64,000 nucleotides of DNA from Bryoerythrophyllum caledonicum (lineage: Eukaryota > Streptophyta > Bryopsida > Pottiales > Pottiaceae), in assembly GCA_963971425.1 (NCBI GenBank), contig OZ020523.1, positions 11,156,867 to 11,220,866 of the forward strand, written 5' to 3'. A program made the position numbers and the translations under genes. The notes beneath the pieces are model-generated. The model made no database searches, was not told the origin of the DNA, and saw only the letters and a list, made by a program, of their open reading frames with translations. This document shows, in pieces, positions 37,079-48,955 of this stretch. The stretch's first letter is position 1. Each line of letters starts with the position of its first letter.

Positions 37079-37717
37079 GACCGAATGGGAATTCTGGCGA
37101 GACGGCGCCACCAACCATTACCGATAACGGGGCAGCAGGGAGGAAATGGAGGCATCAAGGGAGAAAGAAATTGGCTGCCGTGCGTGAGAAGGGGGTGGAG
37201 GACCTTGATGCCGCGTTTAGGGTTGGCCCGCATGCAGACTACCTAAAGAAACACGGTGATAAGATTCTTCGGATGCGCGATTCGAAAAGGAAGCAGTCCA
37301 AGCTTATCGCCTACATTCCCTCGGATAGAAGGAGGCGGCTACTCGGCTTAAGCAGCGTATTGGCGTTCATCATCACCATCAACGTAAAACCCTAAACCAG
37401 CCATGGCAAAGTTTTGTATGGCGGCACCATTTCCCGCACTTTTGAACTATGTTTTTTGCCGTCTAGCTACATATCCAGGAAGTCCAAGCTCTACATCAGC
37501 GATTGCTCCTTCAAAACCTTAAAATCGCCGACTGAACTTTTTGGTAAGTTCCCTGCCCTCCTTTCTTTCCATTTCATTCCATTTCGGTAAGTTTCCTGTC
37601 ATTCTTTCTCGAAATTTCTTTTTGGTAAGTTCCCAGTCCTTCTTTCTTTCCATTTCAAATGTGGGGCGTTGGAAAATAAGTTGTGTGAAGTTGTAGGAAA
37701 TTTTGCAAAGCGTCCAA

Positions 37718-37746
37718 GTTTAGGGTTTTAGGGTTTTAGGGTTCTC
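37718..37746 (+). promoter_or_regulatory. Telomere-like TTTTAGGG repeats (telo-box type)
   Basis: Three copies of TTTAGGG/TTTTAGGG lie just upstream of the ATG at 37774. Short interstitial telomere motifs of this kind (telo-boxes) are common near the 5' ends of plant genes. Three units are far too few for a chromosome end. Confidence 0.5.
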
Positions 37747-37773
37747 GATAATCGTTGCAGGCGATAAGGTTTC

Positions 37774-40700
37774 ATGTTTGGCAATGTCCTCTCTCGCAGG
37801 TCCGTAAAGATGCCAAAGCGTTCGGGGTGTTCCTGCAAGGCACTATTTGATGAGATCCTGGTAGAGAATAGGAAAGGGATTCCGCCCACCTACAACAAGG
37901 AAACGGGGCGGATCGAGCAGCTATTTGTCATTGAGAAGGACCACATTTGGCGCGATAGCTGGGAGGTGATGGAGGCAAGGGGCCTTATCCTCGAGCTGCA
38001 TAGTCTATACTCGTCAAGCGTACCGGCTGGACAAACCAGCCCCAAGCAGATACTGTGCATACATTGCAACACGATGCACCAGAAGCACAGGTTCAACCTC
38101 CACCGCAACCATGCATTGTGCGAAGGGAAGGGGAAGGTGGGCGTGAGGATGCCGTCGTATCCCAATTTGGGCGTCAGGGATGTGGCAAACTTTGTGGCAC
38201 GACTTCGGGATTGCGCGTTGGTGGAAGAAGCCATAGATGGCCATATTTGTTATATTGAGACATTTCAGGAAGTTTGAGACTTCCATCCCTACTACTGGCA
38301 GGTCCAAAGTTATTCATTTGAGACTTTGAAATGTCTCAATTTAATGAATATGGAGTTATAGAGATTTTTGCCACCATAGAGCCGATAGCCACGAAGAGGA
38401 GGCCTCGGAAGGCTGCCGATAATGAGGAGGAATCGATCAATCGAGTTCCAATTCAGCGCGGCAAGAAGGTGGCACAAGCGGTAGTGGAGGGCCGTCCACA
38501 GAAGCGTACCGCGTTGGCTTCTCACAGAGTCTAGTGACGATACTTCTTCGTTGGCAGAGTCGAGAGGAGATCACAACACTGATTGTGAGGCCGATAACGT
38601 AGGCACTCTCGTTGTTTTCGCCCAGAAGGACGATCTTCGCTCCGGAGATGATGCCTCCATGAATTCCGGTGCCGAGAACCCAATATCGAGGGTCTGGAAG
38701 GCCGCACTCGCACCGGCGCTCAAGAGTGATTCCTCCATCGTCCTCTGGAAGACCCAGCCTGCGAAGCAGGCTGTATTGAAGAAGAAGGCCACAAGAGAAC
38801 AAAAGGCCACAAAGAAGGCAAAAGCTGAAGAGTCCACGAAGAAGACCGCTATGGCGAGAAGGCCTCGATTCCCACCGGCTTTTCAGCAATTGAGAGAGAC
38901 GAGTATTGCCGAGAGACCCTCCGACTTTGATAGTGGCCCACCGATAACCTCACGCGAATGCCCCCTGACCTCAGCCCAGATGGAATTTCGACAGCCGCTG
39001 ACATTGGCCACGATACTTCGGGCAAACTCTGATGAAGGTGCGAATCCCGATAAGCGCCTCATTCTGCCGGCCATAGTAGGGAGCAAGATTTGGAGTTGGA
39101 GAGGGCCAAAATGATACGGTAGGTGCAGGAGGACGCTGAGCGTATTTTCCCGCTTCAGAGGGTGCTGTCCCCCGAAAGGAAGGTACCAATAACGCCGTTG
39201 TATCTATTCCTCAAGCATGGTCTGCTCGATAGGGACATGATGGACATTTTAAAGTCCGTAGATGAGTTGTTGAATGCCGTCTTGTGTATGGTGGAGTCTA
39301 GAGGCCACCATGGCAGGTTTTACCAAGCTCTCGGTGCCTGCATTTTCGAAGGGGTCGGCTTCGTTGATAACGAGGTTTCGCTTCCACAGCTGACAACCCT
39401 TTGCAATGTGGCAAAAAATCCCGATGGCCGTACTGCGCAAGAGGTCTAGATAGAGGCAATGAGAGGAACGTGGGAATATATGATGCACGAGAAGGAGTGC
39501 AACGAGTATGTAGCTAGGACGACAGCCGATGTGGAGAGCACAAAGCGGTTAAGGGAGAAGTTAGTCGCGGTCGAGATTCAGAAATTTGATGCCAAAAGGG
39601 CGGTGGAGAGAGAGGCTATTCGACGGGACTTCAACAACCTCTTCGGGTATTGCGCGATGAACAAGATTCTTTGTGCATTACTGCCCCTACAGCCATGGAC
39701 GCACAACATTGACGAGGCTCGAGAGGTCGTGCACCGCCTAACGCGGATCAGAATCGAGAGTGTCCCGTCGCCGGCTCCAACTATGCTGTTGAAGTGTTAC
39801 TTCGTTTACAATGGGCTCTCTCACGTATAAGTTTTTCCTTCTTGCCACAGACTTGTCACTTCTTGTCTCACCATTTACACCCACGCTCCACTATTCTCGG
39901 TGTACACCATTCTCTTCTATTATCGGTTGACGTGACTCCGTTGTTTTTCAGGGGGCGGAATATGTGCAACCCCCGGGCGTGCCAACATTGCAATGTATGT
40001 GGACGGTTCAGAGACAAATTATGATGGGCCGTCTCAAATGTACGAAGTCCTGAGTTCCTTCCTCTTCGGAAGGGACGCATCTGAACAATACCTCCTCACA
40101 TCGCAGGCGTTCTCGCGACTCCGCGACAATAAGCATGGCGGGCAAGAATCGGTGTTTCGCTTCATCACAAACGTCCATCCTCGCACTGTCGTAGACACGA
40201 CAAGGAGTCACCCAGAGGATTTTGTTTGATTGTGGTGTGCTGCCGATAAGGGTACCTACGAACAGTGGGATACCCTGGACAAAAACTACTTGGCGAGGGA
40301 GGATCTAGACTTCATGTATGCCGGCTTCGTTCCACGTAAGATTTAGCCGATAACCCCGTCATTCATCTAACTGTTTTCTTCCTCATTCTTGGTATCTCTG
40401 TTATTTCCTTGTGACTAAACGATAAGCCTTGTGCAGGCACTGTAGATCCTACCGGGCCACGCGAAAGGGAACTTGCAAAGGCAGATTGCAAGAACGTTGT
40501 GTCGCGTCTGGTGATCACGGAGAGGGGTTGACGAGAAGGGCATCTAGTGACTTCCGTCGAGGAAATTCCCCGGGAGACATCTATCCGAACAAGGGACCTC
40601 AAGGGTGCAGATGCCCTTCTTCACATTGACGAGGGAACCTCAATTGAATTTCGCGTCGAGAATCGGTATCCGAGGGGTCACGACGACGAAGGGTTTCCCG

Positions 40701-40990
40701 ATAAGTCGCCAGAGGAAGTTACGGAGGAAGCACAAGTGGGGGCTTGCAATGAAATACCTCGAGGAGGTGTTTCGGACTTGCCCAAAGAAGAGCCAGCTAC
40801 TACAACGATCAAGTCACCGGTGAGTCCGGCCGATAATCCACCTCTTGTGGAGTTTTCTTGGACACTAGCAATGGATGACCCTATCCTCGGCATTGCGGAG
40901 TCTTTATCAGGGTTGTCATACTGGACGGACGTCCGGTATGCCCGTCCGTCCGATTCGCCCGTCCGGAAGAGCTCTTGCCCGTCCGGGTAA
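37774..40990 (+). pseudogene. Decayed multi-exon gene of unknown function
   Basis: Successive plus-strand pieces read as one damaged gene. 37774-38277 starts with a basic Cys-containing region and contains CIHCNTMHQKHRFNLHRNH, possibly a zinc-binding C2H2-like motif. 38340-38530 and 38551-39100 are basic and Ser/Lys-rich. 39123-39800 is a helical, charged region (VESTKRLREKLVAVEIQKF). After an intron-like gap ending near 39950 comes a block with FRFITNVHPRTVVDT, LWCAADKGTYEQWDT and LDFMYAGFVPR, which looks like a conserved globular domain. Frame changes near 38530 and 39080 and stops at about 39117, 39447 and 40227 show decay. I remember similar proteins from seed-free plants as repetitive families but cannot name a function. 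It sits directly outside the right end of the 15-kb MULE. Confidence 0.5.
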
Positions 40991-41085
40991 GTCAACTGAA
41001 GCTTGACTTACCCACTAGGTAAAAAACAGGCGACGTGGCAGCCATGTTGGCACCACATAGCTGCCACGTAGGAGAGGGTCATATT
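40915..41085. repeat. Cluster of short hairpins at the broken end of the unknown gene
   Basis: Three inverted repeats follow one another: CATACTGGACGGACGTCCGG with GTATG closing it; GGGTAAGTCAA and TTGACTTACCC with a 7-base loop at about 40985-41013; and GACGTGGCAGC with GCTGCCACGT at about 41030-41071. GACGTC-like cores recur. The coding character of the upstream gene stops here, so a small hairpin-rich element probably truncated it. Confidence 0.7.
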
Positions 41086-41119
41086 TGAGTAGGATCGGGG
41101 ACTAATGGCAAGAGGGAGG

Positions 41120-41182
41120 TAGGGCGGAGACGTCTCCGCCTCTACTAGTGCAGGGGCGGGGACGTCTCCGCCCCTTCATGAG
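41120..41182. repeat. GACGTC palindrome array, copy 1
   Basis: Two palindromes lie about 30 bases apart: GGCGGAGACGTCTCCGCC at about 41127 and GGCGGGGACGTCTCCGCC at about 41153. The same motif forms arrays at 43.4, 49.0 and 50.5 kb. Confidence 0.85.
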
Positions 41183-41725
41183 TTAATTAATAGTGTTTAA
41201 CTATTGACACTATGTTGGTAAACTAAAATTTATGTTTACTGTAGTATACACTAAATGTGAACCCATACACCAATTGCAAATGAGGCACTTAGTGTAGTGA
41301 CATAACCGGACACTAAATGCCATTTACTACACTATGTATCAATTTTTGTAGAAATAATAAATTTATTTCTTTCACTTGTGCACATTTAGTGTATCAATAG
41401 TGTATCAATTGTTATCTGTGCTTGAACAAATGCAAATCTCGGATTTAGAATTTAAGATTTGGACGTATCCAATTTTGATTAAAATATAACGTATGGCAAT
41501 TGCCAATTACACATATTCTTCTACGAAGATGCCGTATAGCCTATTTAACCACCACATGCGAAACTAATGCAGCTAATTAACAAAAAACTATTGTCGGTAA
41601 CAACATAGAGGCATAGTCCAGTTGTGGGGGGGTTTCATTAATGTGTCTAAAACATCTAGTACAGAAGACCGTTCTTCGAGCAGTTGTTTTTGCAACGCTG
41701 TAAGTTTTAGCTTCAGGTTTACATA
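41183..41725. other. Non-coding AT-rich stretch beyond the kinase gene
   Basis: No gene is clear. A minus-strand phrase near 41660-41715 (LKLKLTALQKQLLEERSS) looks like a coiled coil. It could be a displaced 3' exon of the kinase gene, but I cannot show splice signals. Confidence 0.35.
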
Positions 41726-43177
41726 TTACTCCGTGTTTTTGCTAGTGAAATATGAAGTGTCCCAATCTTCTTTCCAAAAATTTTCACAAATCCAACCCAC
41801 CACAAATGCATCTGCTGCCTTGGAGTAGAGGTGTGACCGTTGCATGACTTCAAGCGAGTTGGTGGAGTCCTGCGGCCCAAAATTATAGAACAGTTCTGGT
41901 GCCACAAACCGTCGCCGCTCTCTCTCTTGTTGAAGCTCCTCCTTGAATTGATAACCATACCTTGATGGCTCATTCTCCACAACCCGACTAGAAAGCCCCC
42001 AATCGCAAATTCCGATGTACACCGTATCGGGTTTCCACTCATCAAAGTGGAGCAAAACATTCGATGGAGAGATGTCATTGTGTATATAATTTGCGTCGTG
42101 GCATTTTCCGACAATGACAAGTAATGATAGCGCGAGGTTCACTCGATTTTGGCGGTAAATTTTTACCCACCGAAGCTCTTGGATTGACAACCCGGTATTC
42201 GGATGCATCTCAATCCGTTCAAATGGCAATGCTTTGTCCATTTTCGAGTCAAACTTGGACCAAAAAGAAGCCGGAGATCCCCCATTCCACCAGAGCGTGT
42301 ACCTTTCCATAGTTTTCGGGTGGATGTATGCAAGTCTAATGATCCCTGGATGCACTACCGGACGCCCTCCAGCCTCGTTGATGATGTTTCGGCGCTTCTC
42401 CCTCTCGTTGGTGTTGGTCAGAGTCTTTCCGGCGAAGTAAATCCAACTTGGAATGTTTTCCAATTTGGTTATCATCACCTTCCGTATAGCCCCATAGCCA
42501 CCCACCGCGCTCTGCCCTGGCATTGGAATCACTTCAGCGGAACTTTCAAGCCACTTGAGAGTTCTACCAACGTAGTGAGCCAAAATTTGCTTCTCAATAG
42601 TCGCTTTCCAAGGAGCTAGTTTCTTCTTACGGGAAGAAGAGTACTATTGAACGAAGCCCTAGATCATCCTCATCTTCGCCACTAGTGCGCGCTCCTCCAG
42701 GTTCCAAGTGCTCTCATCCTCCTTCTTCCTCCTTCTTCCCTGTGACGTAACACCAGTTCGCAACGATATTGGTGCTCAGTGCGGTCACTTGTGTGTCCAA
42801 CCACTCCGAATGCAACCAATAATCTGAGAATTATTAAATTTCTCAGATTTATCAAGGTTTGACATTAATTCGTATTGCATGTCAACCGTCAACTTGTGGT
42901 ATCCCTCTTTGTTGTGGGTCAGATAGCTCCTCGTCAACGCCAGTGTCGTCCGACGCTTGTAAAACTCGACGGCAATCCCTCTACATTCAACCATGTATTC
43001 GTGCGGGGGCATATCCGGATTTGGTGACTTCTTCCGCCTCTTCCCGCTCGATGACAATGGATTCAATGATCCCGAAGTCAACTCCGTGTTGGTGGACGGA
43101 AGAACCGTCTCATCAACATCATCCAAGTCCATAAATATTGGGCGCTTCTCCATTGACCTACTTCCTTCTCCCGCCAT
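41726..43177 (-). CDS. Divergent protein kinase-like protein
   Basis: Two exons are likely on the minus strand: 43177 to about 42785, and about 42645 to 41726, joined by a short intron. Exon 1 gives a Ser-rich start, a basic nuclear-signal-like patch (GKRRKKS) and a conserved helical domain (RRTTLALTRSYLTHNKEGYH). Exon 2 opens with SSSRKKKLAPWKATIEKQI and continues into a kinase fold: a Gly-rich loop GQSAVGGYGAIRKV, a candidate Lys in YFAGKTL, the catalytic loop HNDISPSNVLL (HRD changed to HND), the metal-binding CDWGLSS (DFG changed to DWG) and FVAPELFY. The frame stops soon after helix F, so the C-lobe is incomplete. The catalytic Asp and Asn are kept, so activity is possible. The gene lies between two GACGTC arrays. 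I recall related kinases as large families in seed-free plants. Confidence 0.65.
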
Positions 43178-43395
43178 ATGTAATTGTCAACTCCCTACCG
43201 TGGTCAAAATTCCAAGTTGATGGTTTTAAAAAAAACCGCAAAGAGTCTGGGTACAATAAATGGGCCAAGCCCGATCACCCACCAAACTCACTTTCAGGCC
43301 GCAAAGCGAACTGACACGTGAGGCCTAGGGAGTGGACTTGGCAGAGAATAAGAACAAAATGTCCCCTATTTATATGTTGTAGGGTTCTTTTTGCG

Positions 43396-43482
43396 AAGAC
43401 GTCCCCGCCCTACCTGGGCAGGGCGGGGACGTCTCCGGCCCTGCCCAGTAGGGGGCAGAGACGTCCCCGCCCCTGCCCGGGG
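43396..43482. repeat. GACGTC palindrome array, copy 2
   Basis: Three GACGTC palindromes with G/C-rich arms (such as GGCGGGGACGTCTCCGGCC) alternate with a second palindrome centred in CTGGGCAGGG or GCCCGGGG. It lies about 220 bp upstream of the kinase-like start codon, in promoter position. Confidence 0.85.
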
Positions 43483-44430
43483 ACCCTAGACCAGTGCTTC
43501 GTCTATCGGCTATATAATATCGTGCACACCTGTAGAGCCTAAATCCTAAAAATAGTTTTTTTTTCAGAAAATTAAGTGTAAAAAGGGTTGTAGATATATG
43601 GAGAATTAAATAATTAATGATTAAGTTTACACTAAGTACTTAATTAATTGAAAAGTACCTCTTCATATCTAAGATAGAAGGATTAATGGGAAAAAGGTTG
43701 AACTCGCACCCTTTGGGAAGGGTGTGCCCTTTCATATCTAGATATGAATAGATGTGAGGATTTAGTGGAATTAATCTCAATGGTTAATTATAGGCAAAAC
43801 CGTTTTTTCAAGAGGTGTGCCTCTTGGGTTTGAGTAGAATGACTAGCTTGAATTTTTAGCATTCTTTGCCATTACCATAGAAATTCCTTGGAGGAAGATT
43901 GGAGTGAGCCCTAGCTTAGGTGAAAAAAAGCTAGTAATTGAAGAAATCTCTTATGTTGTAAGAGTATTATGTTGTGTGTGAAATTATTAATATATAATTA
44001 TTATTGAATTTGCATGTGTAGAGTCTTGTGTGTGACTTGAATCATATGTATAATTACAATAATATAATTGAACTTCATTGAATAAACTTGATATTGTGTT
44101 TTGTGAATGCAAATATATGCATGAGGTATTAATTGTGAATAAATTCCTATGCATAAATGCATTATATATTTATTTAGATCTTCATTGTAAAAATTAGGAT
44201 ACTATCCTAATTAATTATGTGACATGAAATTGTGTGTGTGATGAATTAAATTTAATGTATTACATATGAGTGAAATATAAATACTTAATATTGAAACTTC
44301 AAGAGATAAAGTTAGGGAAGATCCTAACTATGTCAAAGTAACATTGCAAATATTAATGTAATAATTCTAAGTGTATGTAAGGCATTTAGAAATTAATTTG
44401 GAGTAAGAAACTTAATGCATTAATGTGAGG
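43483..44430. other. AT-rich non-coding stretch with small hairpins
   Basis: No gene. Two short hairpins are visible: GCACCCTTTGGGAAGGGTGTGC at about 43709-43730 (given in its ends GCACCC and GGGTGTGC) and CAAGAGGTGTGCCTCTTGG at about 43810. The remainder is A/T-rich with several phrases such as ATAATTATTATTGAATT. Confidence 0.5.
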
Positions 44431-44880
44431 AATGCATAAGTAATTGATGTAAGACTTAAGTTCAAGTGTGGAAACTTAAGTATTAAGACATAAGACGGGA
44501 GTCTTGTGCATGTGTAAATAAGAAAACTTAAGTCTAGAGTGAGGAAGGACTTAAGTATAAATGACAAGACTTAAGTCTAAGTGATAGAACTTAAATCTAC
44601 AGTGGAATAGAATTTAAGTTTAAGTGATAAAACTTAAGTCTAGAGTGATAGAACTTAAGTCCCGAGTGAGAAAGAACTTAAGTATTAACGATAGGACTTA
44701 AGCCTGAGTGTTAGGACTTAAGTCTACAGTGAGGGAAGACTCAAGTCTGAATAATAAAACTTAAGTCTGAGTTACAGAACTTAAGTCATGCTAGTGTAAG
44801 AGTGAAGATACTCTTTTTGCATTTAAGTGTTAAGGACTAATAGATAGGTTAAACTTAAGTCCGGACTTGCAGTAGAAATA
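44431..44880. repeat. Irregular tandem repeat with CTTAAG cores
   Basis: The phrase GAACTTAAGTCTAGAGTGA and variants recurs about sixteen times at intervals of roughly 20-30 bp. Each carries a CTTAAG palindrome. Spacers vary in length, so this is an irregular satellite rather than a clean array. Confidence 0.85.
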
Positions 44881-45520
44881 TTTAGAGGCTTAATCTAACT
44901 TGTGTGTTGTTCGAGATTAACACTTGTGATAAGTACGTGAGTACGTGAACCGTGGGATGTACGTGAGAAGTGGAGCGAATTACACGAGGTAAGTTCGTGA
45001 ATTCTAAATGGAATTAATTAAAGAATCAACCATGAGTGCAATGGATAGTATCCAAATGCCGAAGATGGCAAAAGTATAGGAAACTAACAAACGTGCATAT
45101 TCATAGTTAACTCAAGAGCAAGGCTCTTTGGAGGAGCAAGGCTCTACCTAAGCACTTAAATCGTTGGGATTAATACCTTAAGAGTGGAATGTTAAGGGTG
45201 ATATGTTTTAAGGCTTAATTCCCTAAAAACGAGTGCGTAAACTTAAGTATTTCAATGGAAAGATAGCTTTTTGACCTATAATTAAAGACAAACTACTTAA
45301 TGGTTGACGCTAGACCATCCCGGGAAGAATTTAGAAACAAGGGTAGACTTATGTGAGTCTTGGGTGTTTTGCGAAGGTGAAATTTCACGATTACAACACC
45401 CCTAATTGTCCCCGCCTCACATACTCCCTCTTCATCCACCTCTTAATTGAGTTGGTTGTGGGCGTCGTGTGAGGACTTCATCCATTCGCATCACATATAT
45501 TATTCAGATTTTCCCCACCC
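44881..45520. other. Spacer and upstream region of the RING gene
   Basis: No gene. The final 110 bases (45410-45520) match the sequence just before the tandem copy at 49098-49215 (GTCCCCRCCTCRCATACTCC and TGGGCGT-GTGYGAGG), which marks the 5' edge of the duplicated unit. Confidence 0.6.
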
Positions 45521-47793
45521 ATGGCCACGCCGGTAAAAATGAATAAAGAAGAACGAGACAAGAGTCAACTACGATCGGGAAACAAGCAGCGGAAGAGGTT
45601 GCATGTGCTTCGGAATCTTGTTAAAGGTTGGGAAGAAGTTCCGGAGCCATGGAGTTTCGAGGATTGCGCTAACTTCATCGAGTGGTGCCATATCGACAAG
45701 GCTTTCCCGGAGGAGCGACACAATTATCACCGACGATTCCACAAGGCAAATTTATGGAAGTGCACTGACGAGGCGTTCAAAAATCGGTGCATTGAAATAT
45801 AATGGTCTTGTACGACATCCCTTTTATCAAACGCAACGAAGTAAATCTCTTCCTTGCCCGAGGTGTCCATGCAGAGGTAAAGTTGGGCAAGAGGGTGGAT
45901 TGGTCCACCTTGAAAGCCATGGGAGATAGCATAAGAGTTCCTTCTCCGGTGAATGGATTGATTCCAATGGGGACACGGAGGTATCCAGAAGGCGGATTGG
46001 GCAAATCGATGGCGAAGACTGAACCGGTCGACACGTACGAGACCGATCCCTCAAACACGGATTCAGACTCTGACGGATCCCACGTTCCAATCACAAGGAG
46101 CCAAAGGATACAAGCGTGCACCAAACGAAGGAGGGCGGAACAAACGGTTAACGTAGTCTTTAACAATACCGTTATTGAAGTTGGGGCTCAGGTACAATCC
46201 CCCGCGGTTGTTGATCGAACGTTAGAAGCCTCTACTGGTGCTATTTTTGCCAACACTATCCAAACCTTGCTGAACCAATTGGAAGGGAAGACAACAGAAC
46301 TATTGTCATTGCGCGATGAGGTTCGCAAGTTGAGAGTTGAAGTCAATGATAAAATCATTGTTATTGGCCAGCAACGACGTGATATGGAGGAGCTCCGACT
46401 TGCCCTTCAAACTAGTACAATGACCACAGAAGATCGGAATCCACGACGGGAGGAAGAAGTGCTTGTACACGTGTCAACCCAAGACGATTCATTGTTGTTT
46501 GATGAGGCCCTTACCAACGCAGACAAAGCTATGGTCAACAAAGAACAGGGTGTGGGGGGTGACGGTGGCAAAGAGCTCGCTAAAGCGCTTGAAGAGAATT
46601 CAAGACTACAAAGTCGCTTGGATGTATTGGTAGAACATTACTATCAATGGAAGTTGGCATGCGTATTCACGGTAGATCGGTCCTGACAATTGGTGGCGGA
46701 ATTCCAAAAAATCGACAACAACTATACCGAAAACAACCAGGAGAGGGTGTTTGGTTTGACATCGTGGGCCCTCGTAGATGATCTTTTCAAGATGGATGAA
46801 ATGGCGATGGTGAAAACCGCTGGTGGGCAAACAACCATCGATTGGTCCCGTTACAAATGGGATTTCAAAAAAGAGGTTTCATCTACCCTCGATCATCGGG
46901 GCAAACCCATGTTATTGTGGCCACAACCTTCGAGCTTCGTATCCGACGGTACGACTTGCTCAATTTGTCTAAACCCATTTGGTCCAGAAGGTGGGATGCA
47001 TCTAGGCACTTGTGAGCACTTGTACCATCCATTTTGTTTGATAAGCTTGATGGTTGTACGCCGGCGGTGCTCATTGTGCAAGGCCCCTTTTCACGAGCGA
47101 TTGTACGATTTTTTTGAATTAGTTCCATACATGCCCCCGCATTGGGAGTTCAATGTGACGAACACTCATGATCAATCACATATGTGGGAAAAAAATTTGG
47201 TGTGGAGCTGGAAACTGAAGATGCACTCGTTGGATAAGATGCACCTCTCAAACGAGTGGGGTTGGGAAAGGGACCCGGAGCAGATTGTCCGGGTGTGTAA
47301 GAATTTGATCCCGTTAAAGGACAAATACGGTCAAGGAAAACGAATTTTCTTCTACCAATGCTTTAATGGCCATTGGGACGAGAACGGGGAGCAATTTTGT
47401 TTCGGACCTCATCCACGACAATGGTTGTGGGCCGTTGACAGAGTTCGCATCACAGACGACAACGGGGATCGCATTTCTCACGACGTTGACCAACTAGACC
47501 CGCAAGAACTAAGACAATTATCGGAATCAGAGTGGAAAGAAATTTTCCGTAATGACGGAATCGACTTCTTGCTCGATGTGTACAGTCCAGAGACACGGCA
47601 AGCGCTCGACCAACTTATGCAATCCCAAATCCTAAGGGCCGTGTTGGATGAAGATGGACCAGCGAGGAGAACACGATCGGCGTCTCGTAGACTTGTATTG
47701 GGCTCAGATGAAGACCTCCCCATGCACGTAGGGGCACACGACAACGAGGCAGGGGCGAGTGGCACTACTAATAGCCCGATGAATACTGACTAG
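45521..47793 (+). pseudogene. Coiled-coil RING-H2 protein, copy A
   Basis: It reads as an intronless gene of about 757 codons with two lesions. The N-terminal domain (from ATG 45521) has WEEVPEPWSFEDCANFIEW and RHNYHRRFHKAN. Compared with copy B, one base is missing near 45798, shifting the frame; reading resumes at 45802 with IKRNEVNLFLARGVHAEV. A long coiled coil follows (LEGKTTELLSLRDEVRKL). A TGA at 46684-46686 is in frame, and reading continues into a RING-H2 finger at about 46957-47092: CSIC, TCEHLYHPFC and CSLC keep all eight Cys/His ligands. RING-H2 proteins of this type are usually E3 ubiquitin ligases. The region behind it (WGWERDPEQIVRVCKNL) is conserved-looking but unknown to me. 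It ends at 47793. The gene was probably functional until recently. Confidence 0.7.
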
Positions 47794-48955
47794 GTGTATT
47801 TTTTGTTTTTGCGGTGCCAAGAGACAATTTTCTTACAATGCTTCATTTTAGCGTTTAATGTATTTTTTCCACTTCCGTATTACATTATGGATACTAAAAA
47901 AATATATGAATAGTACTGTCTACATTCTACTTGATAATAGTGGTGTTAATCCGTGTGATTATGGATGTACTTAAGCCTCATAAGGATTTGTGCGTTTGTA
48001 TTAAAAAAAATGGTGTGGACCAAGTTTTAAACCTCCAAACATTTTTAATCCCTAAAGGACCAAGGCATTTTCGCACCAAAAACACTTCAAAACTGCGAGG
48101 CTATAGTATAATGCCTAAGAATGGAGACAAAACCTTTTTATTTCTACATCTAACCGTAGGATCACAATAAATACTTCTTTGTTAATGTCCCCACACAATT
48201 TCATAAATTTTAACCACACGGATTGAAAGGCTTGCATAGCTCCCATGCTATTCACTGCTGGGTATCAAATTTTTGCACTAGATAAGGCCTAAATCCATTA
48301 CTAATGGTAGTTTAGGATGATGTTAGTTCCTTATACACCAATTGTTAGAGGTAGAAAAAGGGTGTATCTTATTCAAGTCAACTATGCTAGTAGTGGAAGC
48401 TAAAAAATGGGCAAGTAACGTTTTAGTTTTTAGATACTTGATATGTTTTAGATTGATGATCCAAACGGTCAATATGAAGGTCTACACCACATATTGTTGT
48501 GGAAAAAATCAAAGGTATAAAAAGTTAAAATCTCTAAGTTTTATGTGGTAAGACGTTTTTGTCTTTGGTACCTTGCCCGTTATATTTTTTGCAATATGTG
48601 AAAATCTTTGACTTGAGTTGAAGCGTTATTTTCCACTAAAGACAAGGAATTTTTTTTTTAATTTGGAAGGAAATAATTTTCTACACTCTTATGTTTGCTC
48701 GAAAACTAATAGGGAGCTAATAAAGGTGTTCCTTATTAGAGAGCATGCCGTCAAAGTACAAAAGTTGTACTTTCCATTTCGCCTTCCTCCCTAGAACTAG
48801 GAAGTGACATAATCTGCATGTTATTTTAAGTGCATTAGGATCTTGTCGGAACCAAAAATAAATCACCCCATATTTAATTGTGAACCCGCCTCATGGAGAT
48901 GAGGAGTGCCTCGGCCAAGCAAGAGTGGCCTCAAACGCCTCCTTAAAAAGTTTTG
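47794..48955. other. 3' flank of copy A
   Basis: No gene. It includes CTTGCATAGCTCCCATGCTA at 48232 and the block from 48700 to 48955 (GGGAGCTAATAAAGGTGTTC, then ATCTTGTCGGAACCAAAAA). All are repeated downstream of copy B, so they belong to the duplicated unit. Confidence 0.6.

Noticed and set aside
37718-37746. Telomere or ancient chromosome end
   Set aside because: Only three units are present, in a position typical of a telo-box.
41726-43177. Bacterial origin or contamination for the kinase-like gene
   Set aside because: It has a likely intron, AT-rich plant-like surroundings and neighbours of the same style, so a eukaryotic gene is simpler.
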